Program-made: the position numbers and the translations under genes
Shown here: positions 38,857-47,776 of the stretch, piece after piece
Layout of the letters: each line of letters opens with the position of its first letter
How positions within the stretch are numbered: the stretch's first letter is position 1
Notes under the pieces: model-generated
Database searches by the model: none
Seen by the model: only the letters and a program-made list of their open reading frames with translations
What the model was told of the DNA's origin: nothing
Assembly (NCBI GenBank): GCA_007827375.1
Contig: VISH01000002.1
Location: 955,001 to 1,019,000 of the forward strand
DNA length: 64,000 nucleotides
Direction of reading: 5' to 3'
Source of the DNA: Alteromonadaceae bacterium 2753L.S.0a.02
GTDB lineage: Bacteria; Pseudomonadota; Gammaproteobacteria; Pseudomonadales; Cellvibrionaceae

Positions 38857-39262
38857 GGCAATAAAAAACCGCGTACAGTTAGCACTGCACGCGGTTTTTC
38901 AAAGCGGGGATTCCTGTGAGTATAAACATCCTGTTTTGGTATCCCTGAACAATCACGTCAATCCGCCGGGGGAGGTGTCCATTCCAAGTAGAATCCGTTC
39001 ACTACTGCTCCACTGAGAAACCACCTTGTTTCTCATACTAAAAAGACTGCTTCCTGCGACCATTCCTGGTTGTGTGAGTGTCCCTGCTCAGTCATCCATG
39101 AACTGAATTTTGCTTCCCTCGCTTCCGAAGTCACACCAAACTAGCGCATCCGTTGACCTTCCTGGCCACGCGCACGTCCGTGACTACATCCCTGTTGGTG
39201 TGGTTAGTGCGCATCCGTTGACCGATCCTGGCCGTCAAGCACTTCCCTATGTACGTCCTTGT
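38857..39262 (-). ncRNA. CsrB/RsmB-type sRNA (CsrA/RsmA sponge)
   Basis: Read on the minus strand, this 400-nt non-coding stretch has about 22 GGA triplets, spaced about 15-20 nt, against about 2 on the other strand. Many are A-GGA-T/A/C-G forms (CAGGATG, CAGGGATG, CAGGAAG, ACGGATG), the core bound by CsrA/RsmA. Several lie in loops of short hairpins: GGCC-AGGATC-GGTC, GGCC-AGGAA-GGTC and TCAT-GG-ATGA. It ends in a strong intrinsic terminator. A weak CAATAT -10 (39269-39274) suggests a start near 39262. Known CsrB RNAs are about 370 nt with 18-22 such sites. It would titrate CsrA/RsmA; the controller is probably a GacA-like regulator, not in this window. Confidence 0.82.
38863..38899. terminator. 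Bidirectional terminator shared by Nudix gene and sRNA
   Basis: CCGCGTACAGT / ACTGCACGCGG (38869-38879 and 38884-38894, one mismatch) is flanked by A6 and T5. It ends the plus-strand Nudix transcript and, on the minus strand, the GGA-rich RNA. Confidence 0.92.
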
Positions 39263-39456
39263 TGATGCATATTGTGCGCAAAACCGGGGAGTTGAGACAG
39301 TGGCAGTGTTCTTTTCTTTTTGTAGGAAATCGACCATGCGTTGTGCGAGATTGTGACGCATAAAGCCACAGAGATTAGCGCTGGCTAATTTAATAACGCA
39401 GTCGTTTACATCATGGGGAATGAAATGGGCAGCGAAAGTGCGAGAGTAGGGTATGT

Positions 39457-40359
39457 TTAACAGGCAACTGAACGGTTGCGACCCATGGCTTTTGCCTGGT
39501 ACAGCAGCGTATCGGCACGTTGCAGCAGAGTGTCGAAATGCTTATCGTCGTCATTCATTTGGGTAACGCCAATGCTTAAAGTGATACCGAAAATGGCGTC
39601 TTCCGATTGAATTTGGGCTTCTTCGCATTTGGTACGAATGCGCTCGGCGAGCGCAAATGCGCCATCAAGATCCGCATCGGGGCAACACAGGGCAAATTCC
39701 TCACCGCCCAGTCTGCCGAGTACATCTGAATCTCGAACCACCTGGCGACAACACTCTGTGAGTGTTCGCAATGCTTGATCGCCTGCTGCATGGCCGTAGG
39801 TGTCGTTTATAGCTTTGAAAAGGTCCACGTCTAACATCAGTACCGAGAGCTCACGACCGTGGCGTCGCGCTTTTGAAAACTCGGCCTCTGCCAGGGTAAA
39901 AAAATGTCTGCGGTTATACACATCGGTAAGCGTGTCTTGGGTGGCGAGACGTTCCAACTCTTCGTTGGCGCGCACCAACGCCCTACGCGCATTTACCAGC
40001 CTCAATGCCGAACGCATGCGGGCTGATAGGACCGGATATTCAATCGGTTTGGAGACGAAATCGTGAGCGCCCAAGTCAAGGGCTCGTACGATGCTGTTGT
40101 CGCCAGTATTTGCTGACACCATTACAACGGGAATGTCGCGGGTAGTCTCATCGGCCTTGAGTTGTTCGAGGGTTTCTAGGCCACTGATACCCGGCATACG
40201 TATGTCCAGTAGTACGATATCCGGCGCTTCGGAATGAACCAAATCCAGGCACTGCCGACCGTTCTGTGCGGCGATTACTTCAAAGCCTTCGTCTTCCAGT
40301 TCGAAGGTGAGTAAAACGATATTGTCTTCTACATCGTCGACAACGAGTACTTTGGTCAT
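39457..40359 (-). CDS. Response regulator with GGDEF domain (diguanylate cyclase)
   Basis: A 300-residue cytoplasmic protein. REC domain at 1-120: VLVVDDVEDN, the phospho-acceptor in IVLLDIRMPG, VVMVSANTG and the Lys in DFVSKPIEYP. GGDEF domain at 130-300: DTLTDVYNRR, active-site RLGGEEF and an intact RxxD inhibitory site (RDSD) five residues before it. So it should make c-di-GMP in a phosphorylation-controlled, product-inhibited way. It lies just upstream of the CsrB-like RNA on the same strand, with the RNA starting 195 bp beyond its stop. Confidence 0.93.
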   Translation of the reverse strand: MTKVLVVDDVEDNIVLLTFELEDEGFEVIAAQNGRQCLDLVHSEAPDIVLLDIRMPGISGLETLEQLKADETTRDIPVVMVSANTGDNSIVRALDLGAHDFVSKPIEYPVLSARMRSALRLVNARRALVRANEELERLATQDTLTDVYNRRHFFTLAEAEFSKARRHGRELSVLMLDVDLFKAINDTYGHAAGDQALRTLTECCRQVVRDSDVLGRLGGEEFALCCPDADLDGAFALAERIRTKCEEAQIQSEDAIFGITLSIGVTQMNDDDKHFDTLLQRADTLLYQAKAMGRNRSVAC

Positions 40360-40421
40360 TTTTGGGCAGGTATATGTCTTATGTACCCAAAAGTATAGGT
40401 GACGCGGCGCGAAATGCCCGG

Positions 40422-40886
40422 TTATATCAGGTAGACGTGCGCATCCCTCAGGTGTTCACGGGCGGCGTGAGCAAACTCACTGGCGCTTTTGGATGAGAAC
40501 TGTTCACAGTTGGGAAACAGCGGCGTAATACCGTCTGGTTCACGGAACCAGTGTTCGCCTGCGTGTGGGGCTCGAGTTAAAGCATTAAGTTCACACAGGA
40601 AGTGATTGATCCGCTTTTCCCACTCATGGCGTTCGTCAAACGCCAGGTTGCCTCGCGCCAGGTACACTCCGTCGATCAGGCTGCGAATGATCCAGGGGCT
40701 GGGCAGCGCAACGCGTGGTTTGAAAATTTTAAGGTCTTCGCTAATGTAACGTAGAATTTTTAAAACCTGTTTTTTCTGTTCGCGAAGCAATTGGCTTTCA
40801 GGCAAATTTGGCAATTGCCGCTTTGCTGTTTCCTGTCTCGTTGGCCGATCTTCTGCGCAGCGGGCACGGTTTAAACTGGCAAACAT
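40422..40886 (-). CDS. Small protein of unknown function
   Basis: From ATG 40886 (AGGA 8-9 nt upstream; a GTG at 40895 is the longer alternative) the protein is 154 residues. It is soluble and charged, with helices (LREQKKQVLKILRYISEDLKIF) and a histidine-rich C-terminal part (HAAREHLRDAHVYLI). I do not recognise the family. It follows the 69-residue gene upstream by 41 bp and precedes the GGDEF regulator, all on the minus strand. Confidence 0.55.
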   Translation of the reverse strand: MFASLNRARCAEDRPTRQETAKRQLPNLPESQLLREQKKQVLKILRYISEDLKIFKPRVALPSPWIIRSLIDGVYLARGNLAFDERHEWEKRINHFLCELNALTRAPHAGEHWFREPDGITPLFPNCEQFSSKSASEFAHAAREHLRDAHVYLI

Positions 40887-40927
40887 CTCAATCACATCCT
40901 GTTAAATTGTTGTTCTGTATAGCTGTA

Positions 40928-41137
40928 TTAGTGAAGGTGCTTTTCAGGTGCAGAATTAGCGTTCTGTTGCGAATGATCAGCAATACGCTGCTGCAAGCGC
41001 ATTAATGCTTTGTTTAGCGTGGTAACCGAGCGATTTAATTCTTTCACGGCCGTTACCAACTCGGCGGTTTCTTTTTGAAAATCAGGACTTGTTTCATCCC
41101 AACTGGGTAGTTCGGGAGTGACAGTATATTTGGTCAT
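40928..41137 (-). CDS. Small coiled protein of unknown function
   Basis: A 69-residue protein. The start has a strong AAAGGATG Shine-Dalgarno about 6 nt before the ATG. Residues 20-52 (ETAELVTAVKELNRSVTTLNKALMRLQQRI) form a leucine-heptad helix, a likely short coiled coil, and the C-terminus is His/Gln/Asn-rich. No family recognised. It lies on the minus strand between nrdB (204 bp upstream) and the unknown 154-residue gene. Confidence 0.6.
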   Translation of the reverse strand: MTKYTVTPELPSWDETSPDFQKETAELVTAVKELNRSVTTLNKALMRLQQRIADHSQQNANSAPEKHLH

Positions 41138-41341
41138 ATTTACATCCTTTAAAAATCCAAATGGGAAGTGATTGCTATTTCCGTGGGCGCATTATTTACC
41201 AAGATTAACCGTATCCACCTCTCGCAAACGCAGCAAACCGCGATACAGTCAATGACACATTTTTCATTACCATTATGAGGTAGTTTGAAGATGTGTTCTC
41301 AGAAAGGCTGTATCACGGCAAATTAAATATTTAGTCAGCTG

Positions 41342-42667
41342 TTACCAGCTTAGCGCTCCACCGGTTTGATATTCGATAACTCGTGTCTCAAAGAAGTTCT
41401 TTTCTTTGCGCAGATCCATAATTTCGCTCATCCAGGGGAAGGGGTTTTGCGCACCAGGGTAGGCCTCTTTCAGTCCCAACTGAGCCAAGCGGCGATTGGC
41501 AATAAAATGCAAGTACTCTTCCATCATTGCGGCATTCATACCGAGTACGCCGCGTGGCATGGTATCGCGGGCATAGGCAATTTCCAGCTCAGTGCCTTCG
41601 AGCACCATTTGTTTAACTTCCTGCTGGAATTGTTCCGTCCACAGGTGGGGGTTTTCCAGTTTTATTTGATTGATTACATCTATGCCAAAATTTAAGTGCA
41701 TGGATTCGTCGCGCAGAATATATTGAAACTGCTCCGCGACACCGGTCATCTTATTGCGCCGGCCCATGGAAAGAATTTGCGTAAAACCGCAGTAGAAAAA
41801 GATACCTTCGGTCACGACATAAAAACCTACCAGGTTGCGCAGTAATTCCTGATCGCTTTCCGGGGTGCCAGTGTGAAACTGGGGGTTACTAATACCCTGC
41901 GTGTGCGCAATACTCCAGGCAGCTTTTTTGGCTACCGAGGGAACTTCGCGATACATATTGAAAACTTCGCCTTCATCCATACCCAAAGATTCAATGCAGT
42001 ATTGGTATGCATGGGTGTGAATCGCCTCCTCAAAAGCCTGGCGCAATAAATACTGGCGTGCTTCGGGATTGGTGATGTGACGATAAATTGCGAGTACAAG
42101 ATTATTCGCTACCAGAGAATCCGCTGTCGAAAAATAGCCCAGTGAACGCATAACGATGGTGCGCTCGTCGGCACTTAAGCCTTCGCCACTTTTCCAAATT
42201 GCAACGTCGGCTGTCATATTTACTTCCTGGGGCATCCAGTGGTTGGCACAGCCATCGAGGTATTTTTGCCATGCCCATTCATATTTAAAGGGCACAAGCT
42301 GATTGAGGTCTGCGCGGCAATTTATCATGCGTTTGTCGTCAACCTGAATACGCTCGGCTCCCATTTCCAGTTCTTCCAAACCGGGTGCAATATCGAGATC
42401 TTGAATAGCCTGTTGCGCGGTTTCGATATCAGAAACTCTGTTCTGAACCGGTTCTGATTGTACTGGTTCGACTGAATAAGCTGGAGCTCGCTCGCTTACT
42501 TTGGGTGTCTCATTCGCGGCCGGTTCTTGTTGCTCTTCCGATTTGATTTTATTGAGTGTTGCTTTGGGAGTAATGTCTTCTGCCTGGGTTTTCAGTGAAG
42601 AGAGCGCATCGCTTTTTAGGGCGCTGCTAAGTGCGTTTTCTTCGGTGTAGTCATCCCAACTTAACAT
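41342..42667 (-). CDS. nrdB: Ribonucleotide reductase beta subunit, class Ia
   Basis: A 441-residue subunit that carries the diiron-tyrosyl radical used by NrdA. The diiron and tyrosine region is intact: FEEAIHTHAYQYCIESL (E-x2-H, radical Tyr nearby) and DESMHLNFGIDVI (E and H ligands). The catalytic C-terminus ends TGGALSW. About the first 95 residues (AEDITPKATLNKIKSEEQQE and on) are a low-complexity, acidic extension; the conserved domain begins near the YEWAWQKYLDG region. It is 111 bp downstream of nrdA on the same strand. Confidence 0.95.
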   Translation of the reverse strand: MLSWDDYTEENALSSALKSDALSSLKTQAEDITPKATLNKIKSEEQQEPAANETPKVSERAPAYSVEPVQSEPVQNRVSDIETAQQAIQDLDIAPGLEELEMGAERIQVDDKRMINCRADLNQLVPFKYEWAWQKYLDGCANHWMPQEVNMTADVAIWKSGEGLSADERTIVMRSLGYFSTADSLVANNLVLAIYRHITNPEARQYLLRQAFEEAIHTHAYQYCIESLGMDEGEVFNMYREVPSVAKKAAWSIAHTQGISNPQFHTGTPESDQELLRNLVGFYVVTEGIFFYCGFTQILSMGRRNKMTGVAEQFQYILRDESMHLNFGIDVINQIKLENPHLWTEQFQQEVKQMVLEGTELEIAYARDTMPRGVLGMNAAMMEEYLHFIANRRLAQLGLKEAYPGAQNPFPWMSEIMDLRKEKNFFETRVIEYQTGGALSW

Positions 42668-42717
42668 GATGAATTTTGCCTTAAATTTTTATCGTTAAAA
42701 GATTAAGTAAGTGGAAG

Positions 42718-42755
42718 AGTCTGCGGCAGGGGCTCCCGCCCCCGCCTGCCAGACT
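42718..42755. terminator. Intercistronic hairpin between nrdA and nrdB
   Basis: AGTCTG (42718-42723) pairs with CAGACT (42750-42755) around a GC-rich, partly complementary middle. On the nrd (minus) strand no T-run follows, so it is probably a partial terminator or mRNA-processing stem that sets the nrdA:nrdB ratio. The T-run lies on the plus strand. Confidence 0.4.
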
Positions 42756-42778
42756 TTTCTCCCCCTTTGACCAAGCGG

Positions 42779-45655
42779 TTACTGACAGGCCTCGCAGTCG
42801 GGATCATCCAGAGAGCAGGCCTTGGGCACATCTGCAGCAGCGGTGGTTTTCTGAACTCCAGAATCCACAGCATTTAACGCACCGGTATCGATGGTTGATT
42901 TTTCAGTGGAAGTTGCCGCCAGTGCGCGTAAGTAATAGGTTGTTTTAAGACCGCGATACCACGCCATACGGTAGGTGATATCGAGTTTTTTACCGTTAGC
43001 GCCGGAAATGTAGAGGTTTAGGCTTTGGGCCTGGTCAAGCCATTTCTGACGACGGCTCGCCGCGTCCACAATCCAGCGCGGTTCAACTTCGAATGCGGTG
43101 GCGTAAAGGAGTTTTAAATCGTCGGGCACGCGATCGATCTTCAACACCGACCCTTCAAAATATTTGAGGTCGTTCACCATAACCGAGTCCCACAGGCCCC
43201 GATCTTTTAAATCGTGTACGAGGTAAGGGTTGACCACCGTAAATTCACCGGAGAGGTTCGATTTCACATAGAGGTTCTGATAGGTTGGTTCTATCGACTG
43301 CGAAACACCCGTGATATTGGCTATAGTCGCGGTTGGTGCGATTGCCATAACGTTCGAGTTCCGCATCCCACGGTTGGTCACCCTGTTGCGTAATGCCTGC
43401 CAGTCGAAGGTGATGGAGCGGTCTTGCTCTATAAAATTTTCACCCCGGTTTTTTGCCAATAATTCGATGGAATCGATGGGTAAAATACCGCGGCTCCACA
43501 GTGAGCCTTCGAAGCTGGAATAACTACCGCGTTCTTCGGCTAATTGGCTGGACGCGGAAATTGCAAAATAACTGACCGCTTCCATGGAGCGGTCGGCAAA
43601 TTCCACCGCGGCGTCGCTGCTGTATGGAATACGCATTTTATAGAGTGCATCCTGAAAACCCATGATGCCAAGGCCTACCGGGCGATGGCGCATATTAGAA
43701 TTACGCGCGGTTTCCACTGAGTAATAATTAATGTCGATGACATTATCGAGCATTCGGACGGCGGTATTTATGGTGTTCTGCAGCTTGTTCTGGTCGAGTT
43801 TACCGTCGACAACGTGCTGTGCAAGGTTAATAGAGCCGAGATTACACACCGCGATTTCTTCATTGGCTTTGGTGTTTAAGGTGATTTCTGTACACAAATT
43901 TGAGGAGTGCACAACACCGGCATGTTGTTGCGGGCTCCGAAGATTACAGGCGTCTTTGAACGTAATCCAGGGATGTCCTGTTTCAAAGAGCATGCCCAGC
44001 ATTTTTCGCCATAGATCGACGGCGCGAACTTTTTTGTAGGGTTTGATATTGCCGGCGGCAGCTTCACGTTCGTAGTGTTCGTAACGTTCTTCGAATGCCT
44101 TACCAAATAAGTCGTGTAAATCCGGTACGCAGCTCGGAGTAAAGAGTGTCCATTCTTTGTCTTCGAACACGCGCTTCATGAATAAGTCCGGCACCCAATT
44201 GGCGCTGTTCATATCGTGGGTACGACGTCGGTCATCGCCGGTATTTTTACGCAGTTCCAAAAATTCTTCGATGTCGAGGTGCCAGGTTTCCAGGTAGGCA
44301 CACACAGCGCCTTTGCGTTTGCCGCCCTGGTTAACAGCAACGGCGGTGTCGCTCGCAACTTTTAGAAAAGGCACCACACCTTGCGACTTACCATTGGTCC
44401 CTTTGATGTATGAGCCGAGCGCACGTACCGGTGTCCAGTCGTTGCCCAGGCCGCCCGCCCATTTTGACAGCATGGCATTATCTTGAATCGCTCCGTAAAT
44501 ACCGTGTAAATCGTCGGGCACCGTGGTGAGATAGCAGGATGAAAGCTGAGGCCGCAAGGTTCCGGAATTAAAAAGGGTGGGTGTCGAACTCATGTAGTCG
44601 AACGAAGACAGTAAGCGATAGAACTCAATGGCTCGCGCATTTTTATCGGCTTCGTTAACAGCAAGGCCCATGGCAACGCGCATGAAGAAAATCTGCGGAA
44701 GCTCAAAACGAATACCATTACTGTGAATAAAGTAGCGATCGTACAAAGTTTGCAGGCCGAGATAGGTAAACTGTTGATCGCGCTCCGGCAGGATGGCACC
44801 GCCGAGTTTCTGTAAATCGAAGTCCGCCAGCGCAGGGCTGAGCAGCTCAAGCTCGATACCTTTTTGAATGTAAACAGGCAGTGCCTGCGGGTAACAGGTT
44901 TGCATTTCAGCGAAAGTGGCCTGCTCAGCCACGCCGAGGAATGTAAGTGCTTCAGCGCGTAATTTGTCGAGCAATAAACGCGCGGTGGCGTAAGTGTAAT
45001 TAGGTTCTTTTTCAACCAGGGTACGGGCGGAGATAACCAGTGAGGTGTTAAGGTCATCCGTCGAGACACCTTCGTACAGGTTACGCATCGACTCCTTCAA
45101 AATAGCTTCACTATCGACGTCTTTAAGACCGGCGCAGGCTTCTGTAACTATGGTATGCAGGCGCAATATATCGAGAGGTGCGCGACTGCCATCGGGGTGA
45201 ACCACATTGATTTCAGGGAAGTCGACGCTGGAGTGCGAAAGTTTTTCTTTTTCAGCACGCAGTTTGGCGCGTTCGGCTCGATAGATCACATAGTCGCGCG
45301 CAACCTTGTGCTCGCCAGTTCTCATTAGGGTGAGTTCAACCTGATCTTGAATTTCCTCGATATGAATAGTGCCCCCTGAGGGCATACGCCGTTTGAACGT
45401 CGCGGAAATTTGTTGCGTTAAGTTTGAGACGGTTTCGTGAATTCGGCTGGAAGCAGCTGCAGTTCCTCCTTCTACCGCGAGAAATGCCTTGGTCATTGCG
45501 ATGGCGATTTTATCGTCGGTATAGGGTACCAGGGTGCCGTTTCGCTTGATTACCCGCAACTGGCCCGGTGCGGTGTTGGCAACGGGAGTACTACTGGTGG
45601 CACTCGTCGGAGGTACTGAGGAAGAAGTGTGTGTCTGGCTGTCTGTGGTCTGCAT
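42779..45655 (-). CDS. nrdA: Ribonucleotide reductase alpha subunit, class Ia, two ATP-cones
   Basis: A 958-residue catalytic subunit that makes deoxyribonucleotides with NrdB. Two N-terminal ATP-cone regions (about residues 30-120, LRVIKRNGTLVPYTDDKIA; and 145-235, VVHPDGSRAPLDILRLHTI) precede the barrel, as in Pseudomonas NrdA. Seen: NSGTLRPQLSSCYLTTVP, the active-site NLCTEITLN, MAIAPTATIANI and the thioredoxin-reactive C-terminus CSLDDPDCEACQ. Upstream lie NrdR-like boxes. It is the first gene of the nrdA-nrdB unit. Confidence 0.96.
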   Translation of the reverse strand: MQTTDSQTHTSSSVPPTSATSSTPVANTAPGQLRVIKRNGTLVPYTDDKIAIAMTKAFLAVEGGTAAASSRIHETVSNLTQQISATFKRRMPSGGTIHIEEIQDQVELTLMRTGEHKVARDYVIYRAERAKLRAEKEKLSHSSVDFPEINVVHPDGSRAPLDILRLHTIVTEACAGLKDVDSEAILKESMRNLYEGVSTDDLNTSLVISARTLVEKEPNYTYATARLLLDKLRAEALTFLGVAEQATFAEMQTCYPQALPVYIQKGIELELLSPALADFDLQKLGGAILPERDQQFTYLGLQTLYDRYFIHSNGIRFELPQIFFMRVAMGLAVNEADKNARAIEFYRLLSSFDYMSSTPTLFNSGTLRPQLSSCYLTTVPDDLHGIYGAIQDNAMLSKWAGGLGNDWTPVRALGSYIKGTNGKSQGVVPFLKVASDTAVAVNQGGKRKGAVCAYLETWHLDIEEFLELRKNTGDDRRRTHDMNSANWVPDLFMKRVFEDKEWTLFTPSCVPDLHDLFGKAFEERYEHYEREAAAGNIKPYKKVRAVDLWRKMLGMLFETGHPWITFKDACNLRSPQQHAGVVHSSNLCTEITLNTKANEEIAVCNLGSINLAQHVVDGKLDQNKLQNTINTAVRMLDNVIDINYYSVETARNSNMRHRPVGLGIMGFQDALYKMRIPYSSDAAVEFADRSMEAVSYFAISASSQLAEERGSYSSFEGSLWSRGILPIDSIELLAKNRGENFIEQDRSITFDWQALRNRVTNRGMRNSNVMAIAPTATIANITGVSQSIEPTYQNLYVKSNLSGEFTVVNPYLVHDLKDRGLWDSVMVNDLKYFEGSVLKIDRVPDDLKLLYATAFEVEPRWIVDAASRRQKWLDQAQSLNLYISGANGKKLDITYRMAWYRGLKTTYYLRALAATSTEKSTIDTGALNAVDSGVQKTTAAADVPKACSLDDPDCEACQ

Positions 45656-46200
45656 ATAAAAAGGCCCGCTCTCCAGATAGGGGTGACTTATTAGGTTTAA
45701 GTAGTGGCTCGCCCGACAATCGACATTGTTGGGTTAATAACTTGGTGGGGAAATTCCCCTAATAATATGGTTGTGCTCTATCGTTATTGCCGCAGCTCGA
45801 ATTTCCCTGTGTTATGAATCGCTGCGATTGCTTCCCTGCCCAATAGGCTGCATAAAACTTTCGTTAATTTGCTCTCACGATGGTTAGGGGTATTCCCCCT
45901 AAAAACACCATATATTGGGGTTTGTGTTGTTTTAAATACAAGATAATGCGGTTTTGGTGGTTATGCAAGTTTGAAAATGTAGGGGTTACTTGTGGGTATT
46001 TTGTGTGTAACCCGGTGGATAAGTGCTCGCTTACTTGTCATCCCGCGTGGCTAAGCGGCGCGTACATCAGCCGTAAGCTTGTCGTAAATCTATAATATTT
46101 TTTTCTTAATTTTGTAGCAGCTTATAGCTTCCCAAGTTCAGGCTGTGTTCAGCGCGGGTCGCGCACACTGGTTCCAGACTTACCAGTGAGGTGCATCGCC
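45656..46200. other. Divergent intergenic region, nrdA / lipoprotein
   Basis: The region holds the NrdR-like boxes and a palindrome GGGGAAATTCCCC (45747-45759) followed by TAATAATATGG, which resembles the box sequence in inverse orientation. No gene is convincing within it. Confidence 0.4.
45875..45920. promoter_or_regulatory. Two candidate NrdR boxes upstream of nrdA
   Basis: ACACCATATATTGGGG (45905-45920) matches 13 of 16 positions of the NrdR consensus ACACWATATATWGTGT. A weaker box lies at 45875-45890, 30 bp away (about three helical turns), the usual phasing of paired NrdR sites. TTAGGGG/CCCCTAA (45884-45902) forms an inverted repeat across the gap. They lie 220 bp before the nrdA start, far but plausible. 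Confidence 0.45.
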
Positions 46201-46809
46201 ATGAACTTTAAACCCATTAAATATTTTGTTTTTCTATTGACGTCCACCCTGGTTGCCTGTGGGCAGAGCTCGGTGGATGTGCATTCTCATACCTATGTTG
46301 AAGGTAGTGTCGAAAGCGAAACCACGGTGAGCGTAACCAGCCCGGGTTATACCGAAGTTGTGGTAACCACGGAAACCGTTCCTTCCCCTCCCGAACTGTT
46401 AATGTTTGATTTGGTCGACAGTTACGGTTTTAGTGGACAGTTTGACCCTGATGTGGCGTTAGCGATTAACCCCTACGAAGACGATGGTTGGTTCGAAATT
46501 TATTGGGAAGCCAATGCCTGGGATGATTATTGGGTGGAGTTTTATGTGAATGACCGCCCCGATTGGGAAGATGCCGTGTACTTCGGTTCGCAAATGTGCG
46601 GCGCAGGATTTCCGTGCGATGCCGAAGGAATGCAGTTCTGCCAGTACGATTTGGATTTCGGTTTGAGTTGCGATACTGGGGAAAATTTAATTGCTGATGT
46701 CAGCCCGTTAATCTATGCGATTCCGCAAACGCTGTATGTGTTTTTACAGGTCTGCGATCTCGACTTTAACTATTGCGAATACGATTATTACCCAGTGTTG
46801 TTTGAATAA
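46201..46809 (+). CDS. Acidic lipoprotein of unknown function
   Basis: From ATG 46201 (GAGG about 9 nt upstream; the GTG at 46186 is less likely) the protein is 202 residues. A type II signal with lipobox LVAC (YFVFLLTSTLVACGQ) marks a lipoprotein, probably outer-membrane. The mature part is acidic and aromatic, with WYEAN-like and cysteine-rich segments (MCGAGFPCDAEGMQFCQYDLDFGLSCD) that suggest disulfides. No family recognised. A terminator-like hairpin follows. Confidence 0.72.
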   Translation: MNFKPIKYFVFLLTSTLVACGQSSVDVHSHTYVEGSVESETTVSVTSPGYTEVVVTTETVPSPPELLMFDLVDSYGFSGQFDPDVALAINPYEDDGWFEIYWEANAWDDYWVEFYVNDRPDWEDAVYFGSQMCGAGFPCDAEGMQFCQYDLDFGLSCDTGENLIADVSPLIYAIPQTLYVFLQVCDLDFNYCEYDYYPVLFE

Positions 46810-46824
46810 GACTGGTGCAGAGCG

Positions 46825-46858
46825 ATCGGGCTGAGTCGCAAGCCCGATTGCTTATTTA
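46825..46858 (+). terminator. Terminator after the lipoprotein gene
   Basis: ATCGGGCT / AGCCCGAT stem with an 8-nt loop, followed by TGCTTATTTATT, a modest T tract. Confidence 0.6.
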
Positions 46859-47766
46859 TTCTGCTCAGCGAGAAAAACCATCAGTGCTTTTTGAGCGTGT
46901 AAGCGATTTTCTGCTTCATCCCACACCACAGCGATGTTTTCATCTTCCATAAGTTCAGCACTCACTTCTTCACCGCGATGCGCTGGCAAGCAATGCATAA
47001 AAATAGCATCGCTGTTAGCACAGCTCATTAACTCATGGTTGACCTGGAAGCCGGCAAATTTCGCTTCGCGGGCTTTTTGTTCGTCTTCCTGGCCCATGCT
47101 TGCCCATACGTCCGTAACCACCCAATCTGCGCCTTTAACTGCTTCTTTGGGATCGTTCACAATGCTCAGGCGATCTTTATTGCTGGCGACCAACTGTGCG
47201 TCGGGCTCAAAACCAGGGGGGCAGGCGATACGTAATTCGAAATCGCACAAACGTGCGGCATTTATATAAGAGTGGCACATATTGTTGCCGTCACCCACCC
47301 AGGCAACCACTTTGCCATTGGGGCTGCCACGATGCTCCACGTAAGTTTGAATATCTGCAAGCAATTGACAGGGGTGAAACATATCGGTTAACGCGTTAAT
47401 AACTGGCGCTGTAGAATAAGCCGCAAAACGTTCCAGCTTTTCCTGCTCGAAAGTGCGTATCATAATGATGTCGACCATACGCGAAAGCACTCGCGCAGAG
47501 TCTTCAATTGGTTCACCGCGTCCCAACTGTGTATCGCGCGGCGACAGAAAAATAGCACTGCCACCGAGTTGAGCCATACCCACTTCGAAGGATACGCGCG
47601 TGCGTGTGGAGGATTTTTCGAAAATCATACCCAAGGTTTTGTTGCGCAAGGGTTGAAATTCCTCGCCTCTTTTATGAGCTTTTTTTTGCTCGATGGCGGA
47701 ATCAATAATGTTATTGAGTTCGGCGCTGGAGAGGTCAAGCAGAGAGAGTAGGTGTCTGTTAGCCAT
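46852..47766 (-). CDS. argF: Ornithine carbamoyltransferase
   Basis: A 304-residue enzyme of standard length that makes citrulline from ornithine and carbamoyl phosphate in arginine synthesis. Seen: the carbamoyl phosphate site SSTRTRVSFE, HPCQLLADIQT, and the ornithine-site FMHCLPAHRGEE. All catalytic motifs are intact. It lies 10 bp after argD, so argD-argF form a short arginine operon. Confidence 0.95.
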   Translation of the reverse strand: MANRHLLSLLDLSSAELNNIIDSAIEQKKAHKRGEEFQPLRNKTLGMIFEKSSTRTRVSFEVGMAQLGGSAIFLSPRDTQLGRGEPIEDSARVLSRMVDIIMIRTFEQEKLERFAAYSTAPVINALTDMFHPCQLLADIQTYVEHRGSPNGKVVAWVGDGNNMCHSYINAARLCDFELRIACPPGFEPDAQLVASNKDRLSIVNDPKEAVKGADWVVTDVWASMGQEDEQKAREAKFAGFQVNHELMSCANSDAIFMHCLPAHRGEEVSAELMEDENIAVVWDEAENRLHAQKALMVFLAEQNK

Positions 47767-47776
47767 TTTCGATCAC

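Noticed and set aside
39143..39265. Tandem direct repeat or short CRISPR-like array
   Set aside because: The repeated GCATCCGTTGACC unit occurs only twice and is part of the GGA/hairpin pattern of the sRNA; no spacer-repeat regularity and no cas genes.
39131..39361. A 76-codon minus-strand frame overlapping the GGA-rich stretch
   Set aside because: The peptide has no family likeness, and the sequence is better explained as a CsrB-type RNA with repeated GGA sites.
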